A stretch of DNA of 28,150 nt. It comes from Scybalocola_A sp900557175 (GTDB lineage: Bacteria; Bacillota; Clostridia; Lachnospirales; Lachnospiraceae). The stretch spans positions 1 through 28,150 of the forward strand of contig CALADH010000052.1 in assembly GCA_937890745.1 (NCBI GenBank), given 5' to 3'. Below are positions 22,770 through 28,150 of the stretch, piece by piece. Made by a program: the position numbers and the translations under genes. Numbering within the stretch: position 1 is the stretch's first letter; each line of letters begins with the position of its first letter. Under the pieces are notes generated by a model that was given only the letters and a program-made list of their open reading frames with translations, was not told the origin of the DNA and made no database searches.

Positions 22770-23744
22770 ATGCAGACTTTAAATGAACATATTAAAAAGC
22801 AGCAATTTAAAAATATATATCTTTTATACGGACCGGAGGTTTATTTAAAGAAGCAGTACCGTGATAAGCTTAAGGCTGCCATCATCGGTGATGATACGAT
22901 GAACTATAATTACTATGAGGGCAAGGGACAGGACATTCACGCCATCATCGGCATGGCTGAAACAATGCCGTTTTTTGCCGACAGAAGACTGCTTATTATT
23001 GAAAACAGCGGGGTTTTTGCATCCTCTAATGATGAGCTTGCCGACTATCTTAAAGCTGTTCCCGAAACAACCTATATGATTTTCGTGGAAAGCGACGTCG
23101 ATAAGCGTAATAAGGTTTACAAAGCTGTCACTACTGCAGGTTATGCTGCCAATCTTTCAAGTCCCGATGAAAAAACACTGAAGCTGTGGATTGCCGGTAT
23201 GATAAAAAAAGAGGGGAAAAATATTACTGAACGGACAGTGATGCGTTTCCTTGAAACTGTCGATAATGATATGGAAAATATTCATCAGGAGATGGAAAAG
23301 CTTCTCTGTTACACGGCCGAAAAGGACATTGTGACAGAAGAAGATGTGATGGCGGTATGTACGCTCCACACGGAAAATAAAATTTTCGATATGATTAATG
23401 CTGTCGCACTGAAAAATCAGAGAGAAGCACTGCGGCTGTATGATGATTTGCTTCTGCTCAAAGAACAGCCGCTTCGCATTCTCGCCCTGATTAGCCGTCA
23501 GTTTAATACGCTGCTTCAGATTAAAGAGCTCTCTGTTCAGGGTTATACGACTTCAATTATCGCCCAGCGCACAAATATGAAAGAATTTATTATCCGAAAA
23601 AATCTCGGAATGACACGGAAGTTTTCGATAGAGGAGCTAAAAGACGCGCTTGAAGACTGTGTCCGAAGTGAAGAAGAAGTCAAAACCGGCCGTATGAATG
23701 ACCGCATCGCCGTAGAAATGCTGATTATTAAATACAGTATGTAA
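22770..23744 (+). CDS. holA: DNA polymerase III subunit delta
   Basis: The delta subunit of the clamp loader opens the sliding clamp during DNA replication. The 324 residues match the HolA family: start QFKNIYLLYGPEVYLKKQYR (the usual YLLYGxExxL), then MPFFADRRLLIIEN near residue 70, TTYMIFVESDVDKRNKVYKA (~110) and the helical collar domain with RILALISRQFNTLLQIKELS (~235-255). Length is normal, and the degenerate AAA+ fold lacks a proper Walker A as expected. AAGGAG precedes the ATG. It has its own promoter and a bidirectional terminator, so it seems to be monocistronic here. Confident. Confidence 0.95.
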   Translation: MQTLNEHIKKQQFKNIYLLYGPEVYLKKQYRDKLKAAIIGDDTMNYNYYEGKGQDIHAIIGMAETMPFFADRRLLIIENSGVFASSNDELADYLKAVPETTYMIFVESDVDKRNKVYKAVTTAGYAANLSSPDEKTLKLWIAGMIKKEGKNITERTVMRFLETVDNDMENIHQEMEKLLCYTAEKDIVTEEDVMAVCTLHTENKIFDMINAVALKNQREALRLYDDLLLLKEQPLRILALISRQFNTLLQIKELSVQGYTTSIIAQRTNMKEFIIRKNLGMTRKFSIEELKDALEDCVRSEEEVKTGRMNDRIAVEMLIIKYSM

Positions 23745-23749
23745 AAATT

Positions 23750-23788
23750 CGTCAGGCTGTGATAAAAATCACAGCCTGACGTTATTTT
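23750..23788. terminator. Bidirectional terminator between holA and the convergent ABC exporter
   Basis: CGTCAGGCTGTGA (23750-23762) pairs perfectly with TCACAGCCTGACG (23769-23781) around TAAAAA. TTATTTTTA follows on the plus strand and AATTTTTAC on the minus strand, so it can stop transcription from both sides. Confidence 0.92.
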
Positions 23789-23805
23789 TATGTTCTGTTC
23801 AATTT

Positions 23806-25536
23806 TTATTTAAACTGCATTTCGTAGTAGTGCGCGTAAATACCATTCTTTTCAATCAATTCTTCGTGGGTTCCCCGCTCGGCAATTTTTGTATCCGAAA
23901 CGACAAGAATTTCATCCGCATTGCGGATCGTTGAAAGTCTGTGGGCAATCGTAATTGTTGTCCTGTCTTTTGACAGCTTTTCAAGACTCTTTTGAATCCA
24001 GCGTTCACTTTCATTATCCAAAGCACTTGTGGCTTCATCGAGAATGAGCAGCGGCGGATTTTTCAAAAATACGCGGGCAATGGAAATTCTCTGTTTTTGT
24101 CCGCCGGAAAGTCTTGTGCCGCGCTCCCCGACAAAAGTATCATAGCCGTCCGGCAGCTCACTTATAAATTCATGGATATTTGCCTTTTTGGCCGCCTCGA
24201 TAATTTCTTCCATCGATGCACCCGGTTTTCCGTAGGCAATGTTTTCTTTGACTGTACCGCAGAACAGATACACATCCTGCTGGACAATGCCAATCTGATT
24301 TCTAAGACTTTCCAGTGTCAGCTTACTGATATCTTTACCATCAATGGTAATGCGGCCGCCCGTCACATCATAAAATCTCGGCAGGAGAGAGCAGATCGTT
24401 GTCTTTCCGCCGCCTGACGGCCCGACAAGGGCAATGGAACGTCCTGCCGGAATGTCAAAGCTGATGTCTGAAAGCACCGGCGTATCATCATCGGAATAGT
24501 GAAAAGATACATGATCATATGATACATGGCCTTTGACATTTTCAAGCGGCACGGCATCCGGCGCATTTTCAATTTCCGGTTCTGTCTCCATGACTGCGGC
24601 AAAACGTTTAAAACCAGAAAGACCTTTCTGCATCATTTCTGTTAACTCGACTAAAATCTGAATCGGGCTTATAAAAATACCGATGTAAAGGGCATACATG
24701 GCAAGGTCAGAGACAGCCATCTGGTCTTTTGCAATAAGATAACCGCCAAATACAAGCGTGACAAGATACATCATTCCCTGAAAAAATAAATTCCAGCTCA
24801 TAAAGCTTCCCATACACTTATAATTATCATTCTTGGACATCAAAAATGCATGGTTGCTTTTTCTGAATTTTTTCTGCTCAATCTTTTCATTTGCAAAGGA
24901 CTGAACGACCCGGATACCTGCAAGTGTATCCTGAAGGCTTGCGTTGACGTCACCGATTTTTTTGCGGTTTTCCATAAATGTCATCTGAATCTGCTTATTC
25001 TGCCGCACTGAAAAAATGATCATAAAGAGAACGAGCACCGTCATCGGCATGGCAAGACGCCAGTTAATTAAAAATAAGAAAATAAACGAACCGATAATCT
25101 TTATAAGCGATATAAACAGATTTTCCGGCCCGTGATGGGCAAACTCAGAAATGTCAAACAAATCCGAAACAAGCTTACTCATCATCTGTCCTGAATTATT
25201 ATGATCATAATAGGAAAATGAAAGCTTTTCATAATGATCAAAAAGCTGCTGGCGCATATCGCTTTCCATCCGCGCGCCCATCATATGTCCCTGGTAGGAC
25301 ACATAGTATCTGCACAAACTCTGAATGACATACATGATAAATAAACCGACGCCTATCGGAAGCAGCGCCTTTAAAATAAGACTGTGCTCACCGGCAAACA
25401 ATGTGTTTGTCAATGTCCGCAAAATCTGCGGATAAGCAAGGTCAATAAGACTTATAATTGTCGCACAAAATAAGTCAAGAAAAAATACAGTCTTATACGG
25501 ACTGTAGTATTTAATAAATTTTTTTAATACGTCCAC
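23806..25536 (-). CDS. ABC exporter half-transporter with canonical ATP sites (MsbA-like)
   Basis: A 576-residue exporter subunit: membrane domain with six helices (residues ~1-310) and an ATPase domain with Walker A GPSGGGKTT, signature RLSGGQKQRISIARVF and Walker B LLILDEATSALD carrying the catalytic glutamate. All motifs are canonical, so unlike the pair at 16174-19714 it can work as a homodimer. I set the start at GTG 25536 because AGGGAGGA lies 4-5 bases upstream and the membrane domain begins at once (VDVLKKFIKYYSPYKTVFFL). The longer frame to an ATG at 25572 runs through the promoter's -10 region. It is convergent with holA and divergent from gpmI. Substrate (drug, lipid or peptide) cannot be read. 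Confidence 0.91.
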   Translation of the reverse strand: MDVLKKFIKYYSPYKTVFFLDLFCATIISLIDLAYPQILRTLTNTLFAGEHSLILKALLPIGVGLFIMYVIQSLCRYYVSYQGHMMGARMESDMRQQLFDHYEKLSFSYYDHNNSGQMMSKLVSDLFDISEFAHHGPENLFISLIKIIGSFIFLFLINWRLAMPMTVLVLFMIIFSVRQNKQIQMTFMENRKKIGDVNASLQDTLAGIRVVQSFANEKIEQKKFRKSNHAFLMSKNDNYKCMGSFMSWNLFFQGMMYLVTLVFGGYLIAKDQMAVSDLAMYALYIGIFISPIQILVELTEMMQKGLSGFKRFAAVMETEPEIENAPDAVPLENVKGHVSYDHVSFHYSDDDTPVLSDISFDIPAGRSIALVGPSGGGKTTICSLLPRFYDVTGGRITIDGKDISKLTLESLRNQIGIVQQDVYLFCGTVKENIAYGKPGASMEEIIEAAKKANIHEFISELPDGYDTFVGERGTRLSGGQKQRISIARVFLKNPPLLILDEATSALDNESERWIQKSLEKLSKDRTTITIAHRLSTIRNADEILVVSDTKIAERGTHEELIEKNGIYAHYYEMQFK

Positions 25537-25575
25537 AATTTCCTCCCTCTCTTTAAAAATAATTTCGCACATAGT

Positions 25576-25604
25576 ATATTAGCATATTCGCGAAAAACTG
25601 ACAA
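25576..25604 (-). promoter_or_regulatory. Promoter of the minus-strand ABC exporter
   Basis: On the minus strand TTGTCA (25604-25599), 17 bases, TAATAT (25581-25576). TTTCGC (25563-25568) and GCGAAA (25590-25595) form an inverted repeat around the -10 box, a possible repressor site. Confidence 0.6.
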
Positions 25605-25629
25605 GACATACAAATCCGTCGAAAAGCTA

Positions 25630-25657
25630 TTGTAAAATAAATTTTTTCTGCTAAAAT
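25630..25657 (+). promoter_or_regulatory. Promoter of gpmI
   Basis: TTGTAA (25630-25635), 16 bases, TAAAAT (25652-25657), with TG one base before the -10 (extended -10). The start codon lies 50 bases downstream. Confidence 0.6.
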
Positions 25658-25706
25658 ATAAAAAGTGAAAAGATTAACAAAAATAGAATTCTAAGGAGAA
25701 TCAAAT

Positions 25707-27248
25707 ATGCGTAAAAAACCTACTGTATTAATGATTTTAGACGGCTTCGGCTTAAATGAAAAGCATCAGGCAAATGCCGTATACGAAGCAAAAACTCCGG
25801 TACTTGATAAATTAATGGCAGAATGCCCTTTTGTCAAAGGCTATGCAAGCGGTATGGCTGTCGGACTTCCTGACGGTCAGATGGGTAACTCCGAAGTCGG
25901 ACACTTAAACATGGGTGCCGGACGTATTGTTTACCAGGAACTCACAAGAATTACAAAAGAAATCCAGGACGGCGATTTCTTTAAAAATGAAGCGCTTTTA
26001 AAAGCCGTAAAAAATGCCAAAGAAAACAACAGCGCGCTGCATTTATTCGGACTTTTATCTGACGGCGGCGTACACAGCCACAACACACATCTTTATGCAT
26101 TGCTTGAGCTTGCCAAAAGAGAAGGTCTTGAAAATGTTTACGTTCACTGCTTCCTTGATGGCCGTGACACACCGCCGGCTTCAGGCAAAGATTTTGTCAA
26201 AGAGCTCTACGAAAAAATGGCAGAAATCGGTGTCGGCAAAATTGCTTCCGTGATGGGCCGCTACTATGCTATGGACAGAGATAACCGTTGGGACCGTGTC
26301 GAAAAAGCATACAATGCTATGGTTAAGGGCGAAGGCGTCACATCTGACTGTGCTGTAAAGGCTGTTGAGGCTTCTTACGCCGACGATAAGACAGATGAAT
26401 TTGTTATTCCTGCCGTCATCTGCGAAAACGGTGCGCCGCTTGCAACAATTAAAGATAAAGATTCCGTCATTTTCTTTAACTTCAGACCTGACCGTGCAAG
26501 AGAAATCACAAGAGCTTTCTGTGCTGACGATTTTGACGGCTTTGCAAGAGAAAAACGTCTTGATTTAACATATGTATGCTTCACAGAGTACGATGTGACA
26601 ATTCCAAATAAGGAAATCGCCTTCCACAAAGTAAGCATCACAAATACATTCGGTGAATTTTTAGCCGCTCACAACATGACACAGGCAAGAATCGCCGAAA
26701 CAGAAAAGTATGCTCACGTCACATTTTTCTTTAACGGCGGCGTTGAAGAACCAAATAAGGGCGAGGACAGAATCCTTGTAAAATCCCCGAAAGTTGCAAC
26801 TTATGACCTGCAGCCGGAGATGAGTGCTTATAAAGTCACTGAAAAACTTGTTGATGCCATCACAAGCGATAAATATGATGTGATTATTATCAACTTTGCA
26901 AACCCTGACATGGTTGGACATACAGGTGTTGAAGCTGCAGCAATCAAGGCGATCGAAGCTGTCGATGAGTGTGTCGGCAAAGCGGTTGACGCCTTGAAAT
27001 CCGTCGACGGCCAGATGATTATCTGTGCTGACCACGGCAATGCAGAACAGCTTGTCGATTACGAGACAGGCGAACCGTTCACCGCACATACAACAAACCC
27101 TGTTCCGTTCATTTTAGTCAACTATGACGAGAATTATACATTAGCTGAGGGCGGCTGCCTTGCAGATTTAGTGCCGACAATGATTGAGATGATGGGCATG
27201 GAAAAACCTGCTGAAATGACAGGAAAATCATTATTAATACATAAATAA
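25707..27248 (+). CDS. gpmI: 2,3-bisphosphoglycerate-independent phosphoglycerate mutase
   Basis: Interconverts 3- and 2-phosphoglycerate in glycolysis and gluconeogenesis, using two Mn2+ ions and a phosphoserine intermediate. The 513 residues are typical. Metal ligand Asp12 is in MILDGFG and nucleophile Ser62 in GQMGNSEVGHLNMGAGR, numbered as in the Bacillus enzyme. HSHNTHLYALLELAKREG, DGRDTPPASG, MGRYYAMDRDNRWDRVEKAY, NFRPDRARE and the C-terminal metal motifs NPDMVGHTG and CADHGNAEQ are all intact. AAGGAG precedes ATG 25707. It stands alone between its promoter and a terminator; neighbouring glycolysis genes often found with it (gap, pgk, tpiA) are not in this window. Confidence 0.97.
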   Translation: MRKKPTVLMILDGFGLNEKHQANAVYEAKTPVLDKLMAECPFVKGYASGMAVGLPDGQMGNSEVGHLNMGAGRIVYQELTRITKEIQDGDFFKNEALLKAVKNAKENNSALHLFGLLSDGGVHSHNTHLYALLELAKREGLENVYVHCFLDGRDTPPASGKDFVKELYEKMAEIGVGKIASVMGRYYAMDRDNRWDRVEKAYNAMVKGEGVTSDCAVKAVEASYADDKTDEFVIPAVICENGAPLATIKDKDSVIFFNFRPDRAREITRAFCADDFDGFAREKRLDLTYVCFTEYDVTIPNKEIAFHKVSITNTFGEFLAAHNMTQARIAETEKYAHVTFFFNGGVEEPNKGEDRILVKSPKVATYDLQPEMSAYKVTEKLVDAITSDKYDVIIINFANPDMVGHTGVEAAAIKAIEAVDECVGKAVDALKSVDGQMIICADHGNAEQLVDYETGEPFTAHTTNPVPFILVNYDENYTLAEGGCLADLVPTMIEMMGMEKPAEMTGKSLLIHK

Positions 27249-27256
27249 TTCTAACG

Positions 27257-27295
27257 AGGAGAGTTCCGGATAACAGACCGGGCTCTCCTTTTGTC
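27257..27295 (+). terminator. Terminator of gpmI
   Basis: AGGAGAG (27257-27263) pairs with CTCTCCT (27283-27289), with CCGG pairing inside, followed by TTTGTCTTT. The T-rich tail is also the first copy of the 14-bp direct repeat. Confidence 0.75.
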
Positions 27296-27323
27296 TTTCA
27301 TGACGCCATTTTTGTCTTTCATG
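27289..27323. repeat. Exact 14-bp tandem direct repeat, 21-bp period
   Basis: TTTTGTCTTTCATG occurs at 27289-27302 and again at 27310-27323, starts 21 bases apart (two helical turns) and ends 9 bases before the -35 box at 27333. Same-face direct repeats of this period are how LytTR-type regulators bind. The sequence itself does not match the general LytTR consensus well. Confidence 0.85.
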
Positions 27324-27332
27324 CAAAATGAC

Positions 27333-27360
27333 TTGTTATTTCCTTGATAATGTGTATGAT
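27333..27360 (+). promoter_or_regulatory. Promoter of the lipoprotein/response-regulator operon
   Basis: TTGTTA (27333-27338), 16 bases, TATGAT (27355-27360). A 56-base leader follows with AAAAGTAT (27361-27368) complementary to ATACTTTT (27404-27411) next to the GGAGGG ribosome binding site, and an internal hairpin ACAATG/CATTGT (27380-27394). Confidence 0.55.
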
Positions 27361-27423
27361 AAAAGTATGCCAGTGCCATACAATGATGCATTGTAAGATT
27401 GAAATACTTTTGGAGGGATTATC

Positions 27424-27831
27424 ATGAAAAAAATCTTGCTTTTTCTCCTTGCCGCCTTTTTGCTTCTTTTTACGGCCTGCGGCAAGGAAAGTTCACTTGC
27501 AGATGCTTTTACAGAGGCAGATGTCAAGGCTGAGGCAAAGACGCTCATTGACGAATTTAATGCCGGAAATTATCAGGCGATTATTGACAAGGGCAGTGAC
27601 CTTATGAAATCATCCATAACTGCCGAGCAGTGGGACGCTGCGGTAAAGCCTTACGTGGACAAAGCCGGTACTTTTAAATCAATTGAAAAAGAAGTGATTG
27701 CCGGGCAGCAGGATAATGCCAAAAACGATTATGCGGTTTACGTTGCTGTCGCAGCCTATGAAAATTCAAAAATTCAATTTACAATCACCTTTAATACAGA
27801 GATGCAGGTTGAACAATTTTTAATTAAGTAA
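27424..27831 (+). CDS. Small lipoprotein (DUF3887-like)
   Basis: A 135-residue secreted lipoprotein. Residues 1-18 are a type II signal peptide (MKKILLFLLAAFLLLFTA) with the lipidated Cys19 in FTACGKESS, so the mature protein should be anchored to the outer face of the membrane. The rest, after a short polar linker, resembles DUF3887: FTEADVKAEAKTLIDEFNAG, then YQAIIDKGSDLMKSSITAEQ and a beta-rich C-terminal half ending in FTITFNTEMQVEQFLIK. Such small domains are of unknown function. GGAGGG (27412-27417) precedes the ATG. The response-regulator gene begins 11 bases after its stop, so the pair is an operon; the lipoprotein might belong to a signalling pathway, but that is inference from position. 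Confidence 0.8.
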   Translation: MKKILLFLLAAFLLLFTACGKESSLADAFTEADVKAEAKTLIDEFNAGNYQAIIDKGSDLMKSSITAEQWDAAVKPYVDKAGTFKSIEKEVIAGQQDNAKNDYAVYVAVAAYENSKIQFTITFNTEMQVEQFLIK

Positions 27832-27842
27832 AAGAGGACACT

Positions 27843-28150
27843 ATGTTTAAAGTTGCAGTCTGCGACGATGAAGCGGCGATTACAGATATTATTGAAACCT
27901 ATATTCATGCATACACACCGCTTGCATCATCCGTTGAAAAATATACTTCAGGTGAAGTTCTTGCTGCCGAAAAGAAAAATTTTGATTTGATTTTTCTTGA
28001 TATTGACATGGCAGGCATCGACGGTATCGAAACAGCCCGCCGCATCAGAGATTATGATAAGCGCGTAAAAATTGTTTATGTGACAAGCTACAGAGATGAT
28101 ATTGTCAATATTGGTTTACACTTTTTTCTCAAGAATGTTCGACCTTATGC
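27843..28150 (+). CDS. Response regulator, probably AgrA/LytTR type (3' end outside window)
   Basis: The first 102 codons of a two-component response regulator, open to the window end. The receiver domain has the acidic pair Asp8-Asp9 in VAVCDDEAAI, the phosphoacceptor Asp53 in FDLIFLDIDMAGIDG, and the Thr/Ser switch in YVTSYRDD (~80). The pattern FDLIFLDIDMxGxDGIETAR with KIVYVTSY is typical of LytTR (AgrA/LytR/VirR) regulators rather than OmpR or NarL types, but the DNA-binding domain is not visible. The last residues (GLHFFLKNVRPYA) do not show a clean K-P motif, so a sequence error or unusual receiver end is possible. AGAGGA precedes ATG 27843. A histidine kinase probably follows downstream. 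Confidence 0.85.
   Translation, partial: MFKVAVCDDEAAITDIIETYIHAYTPLASSVEKYTSGEVLAAEKKNFDLIFLDIDMAGIDGIETARRIRDYDKRVKIVYVTSYRDDIVNIGLHFFLKNVRPY

Noticed and set aside
1..28150. CRISPR arrays, tRNA/rRNA genes, insertion sequences or prophage
   Set aside because: No regularly spaced repeats, cloverleaf or rRNA sequence, transposase, integrase or phage structural gene was recognised on either strand by reading.

Overview
The window looks like chromosome from a low-to-moderate GC Firmicute of the Clostridia, probably Lachnospiraceae-like. Reasons: strong AGGAGG-type ribosome binding sites on almost every gene, TTG/GTG starts behind good Shine-Dalgarno sequences, a DUF4364-type protein coupled to a TIGR01212-type radical SAM gene, a Kdp system, heterodimeric ABC exporters of the TM287/288 type, and an AgrA/LytTR-like response regulator. 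No rRNA, tRNA, CRISPR array or insertion sequence was recognised. The taxonomic call is inference.

Layout. 1-1756: 3' part of a potassium-pump (kdp) operon: end of kdpB, an unlisted 35-codon membrane peptide, kdpC, and the first ~65 codons of kdpD. At about 1757 kdpD is joined abruptly to the middle of an FtsX/MacB-type ABC permease, so both genes are broken there. 1757-5930: permease remnant with its intact ATPase, a LysR regulator, then a flavodoxin and a carboxymuconolactone-decarboxylase/cupin protein behind their own hairpin leader. 5931-8566: a heavy-metal efflux module made of a separate HMA metallochaperone, an HMA-less P1B ATPase and a convergent ArsR/SmtB repressor; similar imperfect palindromes sit at both promoters. 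8713-11997: CDP-alcohol phosphatidyltransferase, YkvI-type membrane protein and an NhaP2-type cation/proton antiporter. 12089-13627 (-): siroheme nitrite/sulfite reductase, ended by convergent terminators. 13816-14331: PAP2 phosphatase. 14440-15896 (-): DUF4364 protein and radical SAM protein, overlapping by 4 bp.

16174-19714: two overlapping ABC exporter genes forming an asymmetric heterodimer with one degenerate ATP site. 19814-21145: MgtE magnesium channel. 21400-22669: an Lsa-like ABC-F gene broken by two internal deletions. 22770-23744: holA. 23806-25536 (-): a third ABC exporter, of symmetric type. 25707-27248: gpmI. 27424-end: small lipoprotein followed by a truncated response-regulator gene.

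Most genes are ordinary housekeeping or transport genes. The points that stand out are the kdpD::ABC-permease junction, the two-deletion ABC-F remnant, the paired ArsR operators, the palindrome upstream of the sulfite reductase, and an exact 14-bp direct repeat with 21-bp periodicity just upstream of the lipoprotein/response-regulator promoter. I found no clearly new multi-gene system; the last item is the best candidate for an undescribed regulatory circuit.
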